The notes under the pieces were generated by a model. It had not been told where the DNA came from. It saw only the letters and a list, made by a program, of their open reading frames with translations, and ran no database searches. From NCBI GenBank assembly GCA_013816895.1, contig JACDDR010000037.1:1-34879 (forward strand): 34,879 nucleotides of DNA. Direction: 5' to 3'. Origin of the DNA: Bacteroidota bacterium. Lineage in GTDB: Bacteria; Bacteroidota; Bacteroidia; B-17B0; Aurantibacillaceae. Shown here in pieces: positions 24,766-33,242 of the stretch; position 1 is the stretch's first letter, and each line of letters begins with the position of its first letter. The position numbers and the translations under genes are program-made.

Positions 24766-25688
24766 TAATTATTGCTCATGTCAAGCTTGAAAGCGATTTT
24801 TTTTTTGAACCTGTCGGCAAGGACTAACTCCTTTGACCCGGTACTGTAATCGTAAAACCCTTTCCCTGATTTAGCGCCCAGATTACCGGCCATTACCATA
24901 TTCACCAATAAAGGGCAAGGCGCATATTTCGGATTTCCAAAACCGTCCTGCAGCACACGCAGTATATTTAAACAAACATCAAGGCCGATGAAGTCTGCCA
25001 GTTGCAGTGGTCCCATCGGATGTGCCATTCCTAATTTCATTACTGTGTCAATTTCTTCAACGCCGGCTACACCTTCATACAATGTAATAATGGCTTCGTT
25101 GATCATCGGCATCAGGATCTTGTTTGCCACAAACCCTGGGTAATCATTTACTTCAACCGGAACCTTATTTAATTTCTTTGAAGTTTCCATGATGAGCTTA
25201 CACACTTCATCCGATGTGCTGTAACCGCGAATAACCTCAATCAGCTTCATAACAGGCACAGGATTCATAAAGTGCATGCCGATTACTTTATCAGGACGTT
25301 TTGTAACAGAAGCAATCTGTGTAATGGAAATGGAAGATGTATTACTTGCAAGAATTGTATTAGCGGGACAAATTTCATCCAGCTGTTTGAATATTTTTAA
25401 TTTCACATCCACATTCTCGCTTGCCGCTTCTACAACCAGGTCGGCCTTAGCTGCTCCTTTTGCGAGATCGGTATGGGTAGTAATATTTTTTAACGTGGAA
25501 TTTTTTACATCTTCGGTAATGCTGCCTTTCTGAACCTGTCGATCAAGGTTTTTTGTAATGGTTGTAATAGCTTTTTGCAAAGCCGCTTCGTTTATATCCA
25601 CCAGGTTAACTGTATAACCGAATTGCGCAAATGTGTGTGCAATCCCGTTTCCCATTGTGCCGCTTCCTATAACAGTAATATTGTTCAT
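24765..25688 (-). CDS. hbd: 3-hydroxybutyryl-CoA dehydrogenase (3-hydroxyacyl-CoA dehydrogenase)
   Basis: A 307-residue NAD(P)-dependent enzyme that oxidises L-3-hydroxyacyl-CoA to 3-ketoacyl-CoA, or runs in reverse in butanoate synthesis. The Rossmann motif GSGTMGNGIAHTFA (residues 8-21) is followed by an acidic cofactor position in VNLVDINE, which favours NAD. The catalytic set is in place: Ser in ASNTSS (near 118), His in GMHFMNPVPVMKLIEVI (His139, with Glu151), and Asn in GFVANKI near 188. The C-terminal dimer domain carries MGPLQLADFIGLDVCL and GKSGKGFYDY-like (GAKSGKGFYDY) ends. Length is slightly above the usual 280-295 because of a short C-terminal extension. It likely supports fatty acid or amino acid degradation together with icmF-type carbon flow. 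Confidence 0.95.
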   Translation of the reverse strand: MNNITVIGSGTMGNGIAHTFAQFGYTVNLVDINEAALQKAITTITKNLDRQVQKGSITEDVKNSTLKNITTHTDLAKGAAKADLVVEAASENVDVKLKIFKQLDEICPANTILASNTSSISITQIASVTKRPDKVIGMHFMNPVPVMKLIEVIRGYSTSDEVCKLIMETSKKLNKVPVEVNDYPGFVANKILMPMINEAIITLYEGVAGVEEIDTVMKLGMAHPMGPLQLADFIGLDVCLNILRVLQDGFGNPKYAPCPLLVNMVMAGNLGAKSGKGFYDYSTGSKELVLADRFKKKIAFKLDMSNN

Positions 25689-25800
25689 CGTCTTGATTTC
25701 TTGATTAAAAGACTAAATCTAAAGGAGAATTTCGGTTTAACCAAAGAAAATTTTGCACAAAAACAGCTTATAACATTTTGAGGTTCAGGCCGCCGTTCTG

Positions 25801-25821
25801 CGCGGTATTATATAAACCGCG
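25801..25821. other. GC hairpin in the spacer upstream of hbd
   Basis: CGCGGT (25801-25806) and ACCGCG (25816-25821) form a perfect 6-bp stem with a 9-nt AT loop. No T run follows on either side, so it is not a classical terminator. It sits in the 208-nt spacer between hbd's start and the dnaA terminator and may be a leader structure. Nothing else is clear in the spacer. Confidence 0.3.
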
Positions 25822-25860
25822 GCATCCGGAAGACATTATAAGGTAAAGGAAAGGATATAC

Positions 25861-25891
25861 AAGGAAAAACCCCGATAAATACCGGGGTTTT
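25861..25891 (-). terminator. Rho-independent terminator of dnaA
   Basis: On the minus strand, five nt after the dnaA stop codon, a 9-bp stem (AAAACCCCG with CGGGGTTTT, plus-strand arms 25866-25874 and 25883-25891) with an 8-nt loop leads into a short T run. Confidence 0.9.
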
Positions 25892-25896
25892 AAAAT

Positions 25897-27333
25897 TTAG
25901 TTGCTGATGCTTATCTTTTTTTCAAGCTCTTCGATATAGGCTTTAAAACGCTTATCGGTATCCATTAAATTATTAACGGTGCGGCAGGCATGCAATACCG
26001 TTGCGTGATCTTTACCGCCACAATGCATTCCTATGGTAGCTAAAGAAGACTTGGTCATGTTCTTAGCAAAATACATTGCAATCTGACGCGCCTGAACCAC
26101 TTCACGTTTCCGTGTTTTTGATTTCATGGTATCAATGGCAAGGTCAAAATAATCGCACACCACTTTTTGAATATAATCAATAGATACTTCACGTGCCGTG
26201 CTCTTCACAAACTTATCGATCATTGCCTTAGCAAGTTCTAAAGTAATTGTTTTTTTGTTTAAGCTTGATTGGGCTAATAATGAAATTAAAGCGCCTTCAA
26301 GTTCACGAACGTTTGAAGTGATACTGTAAGCAAGGTATTCAATTACTTCTTTTGGAAGTTGGATTCCTTCGTTATAAACTTTTTTCTCAAGGATTGCGAT
26401 ACGTGTTTCAAGACCCGGAGCCTGAACATCGGCGCTTAAGCCCCATTTGAAACGTGATAACAATCGCTGCTCAATTCCCTGGATATCAACAGGAGGACGA
26501 TCAGCGGTTAAGATGATCTGTTTGCCTAACTGGTGAAGGTGATTGAAGATATGGAAGAAACTATCCTGTGTTTTATCTTTTCCTGCAAAATACTGTACAT
26601 CATCAATGATAAGCACGTCTATCATCTGATAGAAATTGATGAAATCATTGTGGTTATTATTTTTTACAGCTTCAATAAACTGTGTGATGAATTTTTCTGA
26701 CTGAACATACAATACTGTTTTGTTCGGGTAGTTCTTTTTTACTTCAATACCAATAGCCTGGGCTAAGTGCGTTTTACCTAAACCAACGCCTCCGTATAAT
26801 AGTAAAGGATTAAATGCATTTCCGCCTGGTTTTTGTGCAACTGCAAAACCCGCGCTTCTTGCCAAACGGTTACAATCACCTTCAACAAAATTATCAAAAC
26901 TGTAATTCGGATTCAATTGTGATTCAACCTGAACTTTTTTAAGACCCGGAATAACGAATGGATTTTTTATTGAACTGCCAACTTCAATCGGCATTGAAAC
27001 GGATGGATTTTTTAAATTGGTATTTATATTCGGTAACTTAAAAGTAATTGGTGTTTCAGTTTTACCTGAAGCATTATCCATAATAATATTATATTCTAAA
27101 CGACCTTCGGTACCTAATTCTTTTTTAATTACTTTTTTAATTAATGTGATGTAATGTTCTTCTAACCATTCATAAAAAAACTGAGAGGGAACTTGTATGG
27201 TTAAAACACTGTTATTTACTTTAATTGCTTTTATCGGTTCAAACCAGGTTTTAAAATTTTGCGGACTAACATTGTCTTTTACAATTTCGAGGCATCCATT
27301 CCATACTTGCTCGGCAGTCTTTTCCTTCATCAT
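25897..27333 (-). CDS. dnaA: Chromosomal replication initiator DnaA
   Basis: DnaA is the AAA+ ATPase that opens the origin. The 478-residue protein has domain I (AEQVWNGCLEIV.., 1-85) for helicase and partner contacts, and a variable linker to about 140. The AAA+ core has Walker A GGVGLGKTHLA (181-191), Walker B LIIDDVQYF (241-249) and the sensor/arginine-finger area RFKWGLSADVQ. Domain IV has the DnaA signature SLATIGMHCGGKDHATVLHACR (near 432) that contacts DnaA boxes. Two ATGs (27333, 27330) begin it. The 170-nt upstream spacer is AT-rich, but I find no TTATCCACA-type boxes there, and dnaN is not next to it, as is common in Bacteroidota. The terminator after it implies a monocistronic unit. 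Confidence 0.98.
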   Translation of the reverse strand: MMKEKTAEQVWNGCLEIVKDNVSPQNFKTWFEPIKAIKVNNSVLTIQVPSQFFYEWLEEHYITLIKKVIKKELGTEGRLEYNIIMDNASGKTETPITFKLPNINTNLKNPSVSMPIEVGSSIKNPFVIPGLKKVQVESQLNPNYSFDNFVEGDCNRLARSAGFAVAQKPGGNAFNPLLLYGGVGLGKTHLAQAIGIEVKKNYPNKTVLYVQSEKFITQFIEAVKNNNHNDFINFYQMIDVLIIDDVQYFAGKDKTQDSFFHIFNHLHQLGKQIILTADRPPVDIQGIEQRLLSRFKWGLSADVQAPGLETRIAILEKKVYNEGIQLPKEVIEYLAYSITSNVRELEGALISLLAQSSLNKKTITLELAKAMIDKFVKSTAREVSIDYIQKVVCDYFDLAIDTMKSKTRKREVVQARQIAMYFAKNMTKSSLATIGMHCGGKDHATVLHACRTVNNLMDTDKRFKAYIEELEKKISISN

Positions 27334-27503
27334 GTTTCTAAAAAATTAAAATATTGTGTGTTTTATTGTATTAACAGTAACCTGTTTGTAAATATAATGC
27401 GATTATTTGTGTTTGCAACAATATTTACTAAAAAATAATTTCAGAAAATTTTCGATGAAAATTTGGAAGTTTAAAATCTTTTCTTTTGTCCTGAAATACG
27501 CGG

Positions 27504-28445
27504 TTAAATTTTGTGGGCGGCGCTGCTTTGCAGAATTTTTTGACTATATGATGTAAACTCGATGTCAATTTTCCCAAGCCATATACCTGCCCAACCCACT
27601 TGTGTAATCTGAACCTCGCCGTTATCGCAATTTTTAACAACATCCGGCTTGTCTAAAAATGTATGCGTATGCCCACCAATAATCAGGTCAATGTTTTTTG
27701 TCTGGCTGGCAAATGAAACGTCCGAAATTTTACTGTCATTATATTTATAACCCAGATGCGATAAACAAATAACGTAATCACATTTTTCGTCATGTTTTAA
27801 AACTGCCGCCCATTTGTTCGCGTTTGTAACCGGATCGTTGTATTTTACACCTTCCGTATATTTTTTATCTACCAGATTTTCAAGATCAATTCCAATTCCT
27901 AATATACCTATTTTCAATTTGCCTTTTCTATATATTTTATAGGGAAATATTTTTTTATTTTTCGCCAGAGCACTATCCTTAAAATCGTAATTGCAGTTTA
28001 TAAAATCAAATGAAGCATGCTTCATCTGTTTTAAAATATTTTCGGATCCAAGATCAAAATCATGATTGCCAAAAGTTACGGCATCATATTTCATTATGCT
28101 CATTAATTTATATTCTACCTCACCGGAAAAATAATTAAAATAAGGGGTTCCTTGAAAAATATCGCCCGCGTCGAGCAGTAAAACTTCTTCATTCTCATTT
28201 CGTATTTTTTCAATAAGAGCGGCCCTTTTTGCAAAACCACCTTCACCGGGATATTTTGGGTCATTTTCCGGAAACGGCTCTATCCTGCTGTGCTGGTCGT
28301 TTGTGTATAATATAGTAAGCTTACTGAACCCTTTATCCCGCAAAAGACTGTTGACTCCCTGCACATCCAGCCCCCCTGCCAAAGCAGCGGCACCCAGTGT
28401 ATACCGTATAAAATCCCTCCTATTTTGAAATTTCAATTCTCCCAT
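27504..28445 (-). CDS. Metallophosphatase domain of a split 5'-nucleotidase, Tat-type leader
   Basis: A 313-residue calcineurin-like metallophosphoesterase of the 5'-nucleotidase/UshA family, catalytic half only. The N-terminus NRRDFIRYTLGAAALAGG is a Tat-like twin-arginine leader. The dinuclear metal ligands are visible in order: ILYTNDQHSRI, LLDAGDIFQGTP, TFGNHDFDLG, CLSHLGY and IIGGHTHTF. The protein ends soon after this core and lacks the C-terminal substrate-binding domain, which is encoded by the preceding gene (28420-29157) with a 26-nt overlap. The expected role is hydrolysis of nucleotides or sugar-nucleotides outside the cytoplasm for phosphate or nucleoside uptake. It stands 170 nt upstream of dnaA. 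Confidence 0.9.
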   Translation of the reverse strand: MGELKFQNRRDFIRYTLGAAALAGGLDVQGVNSLLRDKGFSKLTILYTNDQHSRIEPFPENDPKYPGEGGFAKRAALIEKIRNENEEVLLLDAGDIFQGTPYFNYFSGEVEYKLMSIMKYDAVTFGNHDFDLGSENILKQMKHASFDFINCNYDFKDSALAKNKKIFPYKIYRKGKLKIGILGIGIDLENLVDKKYTEGVKYNDPVTNANKWAAVLKHDEKCDYVICLSHLGYKYNDSKISDVSFASQTKNIDLIIGGHTHTFLDKPDVVKNCDNGEVQITQVGWAGIWLGKIDIEFTSYSQKILQSSAAHKI

Positions 28446-29157
28446 CTGTATAGGGTTTTATCTGTTTGCCTTCTTCTGTTGTCTTTTCACAATACCTGAT
28501 AATAGCGTCTCTTATCTTTAAACCGGAGTTAGCGATTGCTCCCTCTTTTAAAAACAAAAAATTATCGCTGCCACGCGCAAGATAATCGCTGCTCTCCACT
28601 GTGTAAAATTTTTCTTTATCAATCGACGTCCCGTCATTCATTGTCATTGAAACCTGCTTGTCTTTAATTTTTACTTTTAATCCAAAGAAAGGATGTTTTT
28701 GGTCTATCACCAGGTTTCCAAACTTCAGTAAACACTCTCCGCTCATCTTTATAAGCACCATTTCGTTTTCAAATGGCATCAACTCAAAAATAGTTCCCAC
28801 TTTTATTTCCCCGGCCGCAATACTCATTCTGAGACCCCCGCGGTTAATAATTACAACATCAATTTTCTCAGCGGGATATATTTTTCCGGCGGCTTGTTTT
28901 AAAGCATCGCAAACAAAATTACCAAGCGTGCTTTCGGCACCATCCTTTGTAAGCGCTCCTTCCGTAACGGCAATTACGCGTCCTGTTTCCTTTTCAACTT
29001 TTTGCCTGAATCTATAAATGGAATCATTACTGAGAGGCTGCGGTACATTCTCTTTTAATGAAACATGACTAAAAATTTCCTTTTGCTTTGTATAATGCCT
29101 TGAACATCCCGTCGAAAAAAACTGAACAATTACGCCTATAAGCAACAACCGGATCAT
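28420..29157 (-). CDS. 5'-nucleotidase C-terminal domain lipoprotein
   Basis: A 245-residue protein with a lipoprotein signal (LLLIGVIVQFFSTGCSR, lipobox STGC) followed by the 5'-nucleotidase C-terminal (substrate-binding) domain. Landmarks are ESTLGNFVCDALKQAA, VVIINRGGLRMSIAAGEI, TIFELMPFENEMVLIKMSG and VESSDYLARGSDNFLFLKEG. In ordinary UshA-type enzymes this domain follows the metallophosphatase in one chain; here it is a separate, membrane-anchored protein encoded first. Its last 26 nt overlap the start of the phosphatase gene, so translation of the two is probably coupled. It diverges from the thioesterase gene across a 43-nt spacer. Confidence 0.88.
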   Translation of the reverse strand: MIRLLLIGVIVQFFSTGCSRHYTKQKEIFSHVSLKENVPQPLSNDSIYRFRQKVEKETGRVIAVTEGALTKDGAESTLGNFVCDALKQAAGKIYPAEKIDVVIINRGGLRMSIAAGEIKVGTIFELMPFENEMVLIKMSGECLLKFGNLVIDQKHPFFGLKVKIKDKQVSMTMNDGTSIDKEKFYTVESSDYLARGSDNFLFLKEGAIANSGLKIRDAIIRYCEKTTEEGKQIKPYTDGRIEISK

Positions 29158-29168
29158 GAAATAAAAAT

Positions 29169-29176
29169 TACCTTTG
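29169..29176 (+). promoter_or_regulatory. Candidate -7 box of the thioesterase gene
   Basis: TACCTTTG is an exact TAnnTTTG match, 24 nt before the ATG at 29201. The same 43-nt divergent spacer read on the minus strand has TAACTTCG, one base off, for the 5'-nucleotidase pair. Confidence 0.5.
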
Positions 29177-29200
29177 CGAAGTTAGCTGTTTATTTGAACG

Positions 29201-29614
29201 ATGATAAAGTCTGAAACAAAAATACGGGTTAGATACGGTGAAACCGACCAGATGGGTTATGCATATTATGGAGTATATGCACAGTATTACGAAGTAGGTC
29301 GCGTGGAAGCCATGCGAATGCTGGGATTCAGCTATAAGGAGGTAGAAACGAGGGGGATTCTTATGCCCGTAGTAGATTACACTATCAGTTACAAAAAGCC
29401 TGCTTACTATGATGATGAAATAACCGTTATTACCCGCATTAAAGAAATGCCAAAAGGCGCAAGACTTGTTTTCGATTACGAATGTTTTAATGCTTCGGGT
29501 GAATTATTAAATACGGGCAAAGTAACGCTCGTGTACCTTGACAAATCTACCGGCCGGGTTACTTCTATTCCCATATGGCTCCAGGATGCCCTTAAGCCTT
29601 TTTTTGGGCTATGA
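29201..29614 (+). CDS. Acyl-CoA thioesterase, YbgC/4-HBT hotdog family
   Basis: A 137-residue hotdog-fold protein that hydrolyses acyl-CoA thioesters. The catalytic-loop motif ETDQMGYAYYGVYAQYYEVGRVE (near 16-38) has the Asp and aromatic residues typical of the 4-hydroxybenzoyl-CoA thioesterase/YbgC group. Further hotdog signatures are LMPVVDYTISYKKPAYYDDEI and KGARLVFDYECFN. The length fits the family of about 130-140 residues. The substrate cannot be told from the sequence. It lies on the plus strand 53 nt before the DegT aminotransferase gene and may be cotranscribed with it, though a metabolic link to sugar-nucleotide synthesis is not obvious. Confidence 0.88.
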   Translation: MIKSETKIRVRYGETDQMGYAYYGVYAQYYEVGRVEAMRMLGFSYKEVETRGILMPVVDYTISYKKPAYYDDEITVITRIKEMPKGARLVFDYECFNASGELLNTGKVTLVYLDKSTGRVTSIPIWLQDALKPFFGL

Positions 29615-29667
29615 ACCACAATTTTTCCGTAAATTCGGCCATTCTTTTCTACTAAAATTATAACGGA

Positions 29668-30801
29668 ATGGTTTCTGAAAAAAAAATACAAATGGTTGAC
29701 CTTAAAGGTCAGTACGCTAAAATTAAAGCCGAAGTGGATGCGGGCATCCAGGAAGTGATTAACACCACTGCATTTATTAATGGTCCGCAGGTTAAAGAAT
29801 TTCAGGCCAGCCTCGAAAAATACTTAAAAGTAAAACATGTAATTCCTTGCGCCAACGGAACCGATGCCCTTCAGATAGCCATGATGGCCCTGGATTTGAA
29901 ACCGGGCGATGAAGTTATCACCGCCAGTTTTACCTATGTTGCCACTGCCGAGGTAATAGGCCTCTTAGGTTTAACGCCTGTTCTTGTTGATGTTTATCCC
30001 GATACCTTTGATATAGATATAGAAGCCATAGAAAAAAACATTACGCCAAAAACTAAAGCGATTGTCCCGGTACATTTATTCGGCCAATGCGCAGATATGG
30101 AACGCATCATGGCCCTCGCGAAAAAACATAACCTGTATGTTATCGAAGATGTAGCTCAGGCTATAGGCGCTGATTATACTTTTAAAGACGGAACAAAACA
30201 AAAAGCAGGGACCATTGGAAACATTGGCTGCACGTCGTTTTTTCCAAGTAAAAATTTAGGTTGTTACGGCGATGGTGGCGCTATTTATACGAACGATAGT
30301 AACCTGGCCCAAAAATTAAAAATGATCGCGCATCATGGACAAAGCGTTCAGTACATACACGACGTGCTTGGTGTAAACTCGCGGCTCGACACATTACAGG
30401 CTGTAGTCTTAAATGCAAAATTAAAACATCTGGATGAGTACGCTGCCGCTCGAAACAGGGCTGCCGATTTTTACGACAAAGCTTTTGCAGGACACCCGAA
30501 AATTAAAACGCCGGTTCGCGCTAAAAACTCAACGCATGTATTTCATCAGTATACAGTGCTGCTGAATGGCGTTGACCGTACTAAATTGCGCGAAGAGCTT
30601 TCCGGGAGAGGGATTCCGGCTATGATTTATTATCCCATTCCTTTACACATGCAAAAGGCATATAAAAGCGATAGGTTCAAAGAAGGAAGTTTTCCTGTAA
30701 CGGAAAAGTTATGTGCGAATGTTCTTTCATTACCGATGCATACAGAACTCGATGAAGAAACATTAGCATACATTACCAAAACAGTTTTAGAATTAGTTTG
30801 A
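29668..30801 (+). CDS. DegT/DnrJ/EryC1-family sugar aminotransferase (WbpE-like)
   Basis: A 377-residue PLP-dependent aminotransferase that adds an amino group to a keto-sugar nucleotide. The PLP lysine is in SFFPSKNLGCYGDGGA (Lys195), and the Asp that holds the pyridine nitrogen is in VIEDVAQAIGA (Asp161). Substrate-side motifs are NGTDALQIA, ASFTYVATAEVI, GVNSRLDTLQAVVL and PIPLHMQKAY, the pattern of WbpE-type enzymes acting on UDP-3-keto-GlcNAc uronate, though 4-keto sugars are possible. The ATG at 29668 is preferred; a second ATG at 29692 would lose the conserved QMVDL lead less plausibly. It opens a sugar-nucleotide run with ugd and uxs. Confidence 0.88.
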   Translation: MVSEKKIQMVDLKGQYAKIKAEVDAGIQEVINTTAFINGPQVKEFQASLEKYLKVKHVIPCANGTDALQIAMMALDLKPGDEVITASFTYVATAEVIGLLGLTPVLVDVYPDTFDIDIEAIEKNITPKTKAIVPVHLFGQCADMERIMALAKKHNLYVIEDVAQAIGADYTFKDGTKQKAGTIGNIGCTSFFPSKNLGCYGDGGAIYTNDSNLAQKLKMIAHHGQSVQYIHDVLGVNSRLDTLQAVVLNAKLKHLDEYAAARNRAADFYDKAFAGHPKIKTPVRAKNSTHVFHQYTVLLNGVDRTKLREELSGRGIPAMIYYPIPLHMQKAYKSDRFKEGSFPVTEKLCANVLSLPMHTELDEETLAYITKTVLELV

Positions 30802-30806
30802 AGAAT

Positions 30807-30822
30807 AAATCTTTAAAGATTT
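30807..30822. other. Perfect 16-bp AT-rich palindrome after the aminotransferase stop
   Basis: AAATCTTTAAAGATTT lies 6 nt past the aminotransferase stop codon and is followed by TTA. It could be a weak terminator hairpin or an operator for a dimeric protein before ugd. The rest of the 62-nt spacer is AT-rich without an exact -7 box. Confidence 0.3.
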
Positions 30823-30863
30823 TTACATTTTAATTTTAAAAGTATCAATTTTCACTCAGCTTT

Positions 30864-32189
30864 ATGAAAATCATAGTAATAGGTACAGGATACGTTGGAT
30901 TGGTAACAGGAACCTGCTTTAGTGAAGTTGGCGCCAATGTTACCTGTGTAGACATTGATGAAAAAAAGATCGAAAATCTTAAAAAAGGAATTCTACCTAT
31001 TTACGAACCCGGCCTTGAAGAAATGGTTTTAAGAAACGTAGAAAAAGACCGTCTGCATTTTTCCACTTCACTTCAGGAAAGTATAGCGGATTGCGATGTG
31101 GCTTTCATTGCGGTTGGAACCCCTCCGGATGAAGATGGCTCTGCTGATTTAAAATATGTACTGGGCGTTGCCTCCTCTATCGGACAGTATATGACTAAGC
31201 CTCTCGTTGTAGTTACAAAATCCACTGTACCTGTTACTACATCTGAAAAAGTAAGAACTGTATTACAAAAAGAATTGGATAAACGCGGCGAAAAAATTGA
31301 TTACTATATTTCTTCGAACCCTGAGTTTTTAAAAGAGGGCGCGGCCATCGAAGATTTTATGAAGCCTGATAGAATTGTAGTTGGTATCGACAACCCCGCT
31401 GCCGAAGAAATAATGCGCAAGCTTTACAAGCCATTTTTAATGAACGGACATCCAATTATTTTCATGGATATTGCCAGCGCTGAAATGACCAAATACGCTG
31501 CAAACGCCATGCTCGCCACCAAAATCAGCTTCATGAACGATATTGCCAACCTTTGTGAGATCATGGGAGCAGACGTTAATATGGTAAGAAAAGGCATTGG
31601 AAGTGACGGGCGCATTGGTAACAAATTCATTTATCCGGGAGTGGGTTACGGAGGAAGTTGTTTTCCTAAGGATGTTAAAGCATTAATTAGAAGCGCGAAA
31701 GAAAACAAATACAGCATGCGCATTTTAAATGCAGTTGAAGAGGTAAACGACGATCAGAAAGAAGTGCTGTTTAATAAAGTGAACGCGCATTTTAATAACG
31801 ATCTTAAAGGAAAAACATTTGCATTGTGGGGTTTATCGTTTAAACCAAAAACAGACGATATGCGCGAAGCTCCCAGTCTTGTGATCATCGAAAAATTATT
31901 GAAAGCCGGCGCCAAAGTGGTTGCTTACGACCCTGTTGCCAGGCACGAGGCACAAAAGATATTGGGTGATACTATTAAATTTGCCGCAGACATGTACACC
32001 ACCTTAAACAGCGCCGATGCGCTATTAATTGTAACCGAGTGGCCGGAGTTCCGGGTACCAGATTTTAATCAGCTTGAACGGCGCTTAAACAATAAAGTAA
32101 TTTTTGACGGAAGAAATATCTTTGACCATAACGATATTAAAGAAATGGGATTTGATTATTATTGCATTGGCATAAAAACAACAAATTAA
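30864..32189 (+). CDS. ugd: UDP-glucose 6-dehydrogenase
   Basis: A 441-residue cytoplasmic enzyme that oxidises UDP-glucose to UDP-glucuronate in two NAD-linked steps. It begins with the Rossmann motif [16 protein letters not shown] (6-21) and EPGLEEMV. The catalytic thiol is Cys266 in [17 protein letters not shown], the Glu of the thioester step is in PEFLKEG (near 158), and the Lys residues of the active site are in [19 protein letters not shown] (near 210 and 220). The NAD-binding C-terminal half has [17 protein letters not shown]. All key residues are intact and the length is standard. Its product is the substrate of the next gene's enzyme, so the pair forms UDP-xylose. Confidence 0.96.
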   Translation: MKIIVIGTGYVGLVTGTCFSEVGANVTCVDIDEKKIENLKKGILPIYEPGLEEMVLRNVEKDRLHFSTSLQESIADCDVAFIAVGTPPDEDGSADLKYVLGVASSIGQYMTKPLVVVTKSTVPVTTSEKVRTVLQKELDKRGEKIDYYISSNPEFLKEGAAIEDFMKPDRIVVGIDNPAAEEIMRKLYKPFLMNGHPIIFMDIASAEMTKYAANAMLATKISFMNDIANLCEIMGADVNMVRKGIGSDGRIGNKFIYPGVGYGGSCFPKDVKALIRSAKENKYSMRILNAVEEVNDDQKEVLFNKVNAHFNNDLKGKTFALWGLSFKPKTDDMREAPSLVIIEKLLKAGAKVVAYDPVARHEAQKILGDTIKFAADMYTTLNSADALLIVTEWPEFRVPDFNQLERRLNNKVIFDGRNIFDHNDIKEMGFDYYCIGIKTTN

Positions 32190-32264
32190 TTATTGATTTT
32201 AATATTTATAGAGTTTTAGATTTCTTCTCTAATCAGCAATTCTAAAATTAAAAATTCCTATACT

Positions 32265-33242
32265 ATGACGAAAAGAGTTTTAATTACAGGCGCAGCAGGA
32301 TTTTTAGGATCCCATCTCTGCGACCGTTTTATAAAAGAAGGTTACAGGGTTGTTGGAATGGATAACCTTATTACCGGCGATTTAAAAAACATTGAACATC
32401 TTTTCAAACTAAAGGAATTTGAATTTTACCATCATGATGTTTCCAAATTCATACATGTTCCGGGTGAACTTGATTACATCCTTCACTTTGCATCTCCCGC
32501 TTCACCAATTGACTATCTAAAAATTCCGATTCAAACATTAAAAGTTTCATCGTTGGGAACGCACAATGTTCTGGGTCTCGCAAAAGTAAAAAAGGCAAGG
32601 GTGCTGGTAGCCTCTACGAGTGAGGTTTACGGAGATCCGCATGTTCACCCTCAAACCGAAGATTACTGGGGAAATGTAAATCCTGTTGGTCCGCGCGGTT
32701 GCTACGATGAAGCCAAGCGCTTTATGGAGGCCCTCACCATGGCTTATAACAATGCACATGGTCTTGAAACCAGAATCATCAGAATTTTTAATACATATGG
32801 TCCACGCATGCGGCTGAATGACGGCCGTGTTTTACCGGCCTTTATAGGCCAGGCTCTGCGTGGTGAAGACCTTACGATGTTCGGCGATGGAAGCCAGACC
32901 AGGAGCTTTTGTTACGTGGACGATCTCGTGGAAGGAATTTACCGTTTGTTGCTGAGCGATTATCACCTGCCTGTAAACGTTGGCAACCCAAGCGAAATAA
33001 CAATTAAAGAATTTGGTGAAGAAATTTTAAAGCTTACCGGAGCAAAGCAAAAGTTAATCTCTTTGCCACTTCCAAAAGATGACCCTAAACAACGTCAGCC
33101 GGATATTACAAAAGCTAAAGAAATTTTAGGATGGGAACCGAAGATAAGCCGGGCCGAAGGCTTAAAAATTACTTTTGAATATTTTAAATCTTTAAGTAAC
33201 GATGAATTAAATAAAGTGGAGCATCGTACCTTCATTCACTAA
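32265..33242 (+). CDS. uxs: UDP-glucuronate decarboxylase (UDP-xylose synthase)
   Basis: A 325-residue extended short-chain dehydrogenase that converts UDP-glucuronate to UDP-xylose through a 4-keto intermediate with bound NAD. The glycine motif [12 protein letters not shown] (7-18) starts the protein. Specific UXS marks are [18 protein letters not shown] (with Glu120), the catalytic Tyr147/Lys151 in [21 protein letters not shown], and [12 protein letters not shown] with the Arg that binds the carboxylate. These motifs exclude simple GalE-type epimerases. It lies 75 nt after ugd, and the two probably act in sequence to give pentose donors for surface polysaccharides. Its stop codon overlaps the stop of the converging TPR gene by 4 nt. 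Confidence 0.94.
   Translation: MTKRVLITGAAGFLGSHLCDRFIKEGYRVVGMDNLITGDLKNIEHLFKLKEFEFYHHDVSKFIHVPGELDYILHFASPASPIDYLKIPIQTLKVSSLGTHNVLGLAKVKKARVLVASTSEVYGDPHVHPQTEDYWGNVNPVGPRGCYDEAKRFMEALTMAYNNAHGLETRIIRIFNTYGPRMRLNDGRVLPAFIGQALRGEDLTMFGDGSQTRSFCYVDDLVEGIYRLLLSDYHLPVNVGNPSEITIKEFGEEILKLTGAKQKLISLPLPKDDPKQRQPDITKAKEILGWEPKISRAEGLKITFEYFKSLSNDELNKVEHRTFIH

Noticed and set aside
27334..27503. Replication origin next to dnaA
   Set aside because: The spacer is AT-rich but I find no TTATCCACA-type boxes or repeated 13-mers, and dnaN is absent; in Bacteroidota the origin is often elsewhere.
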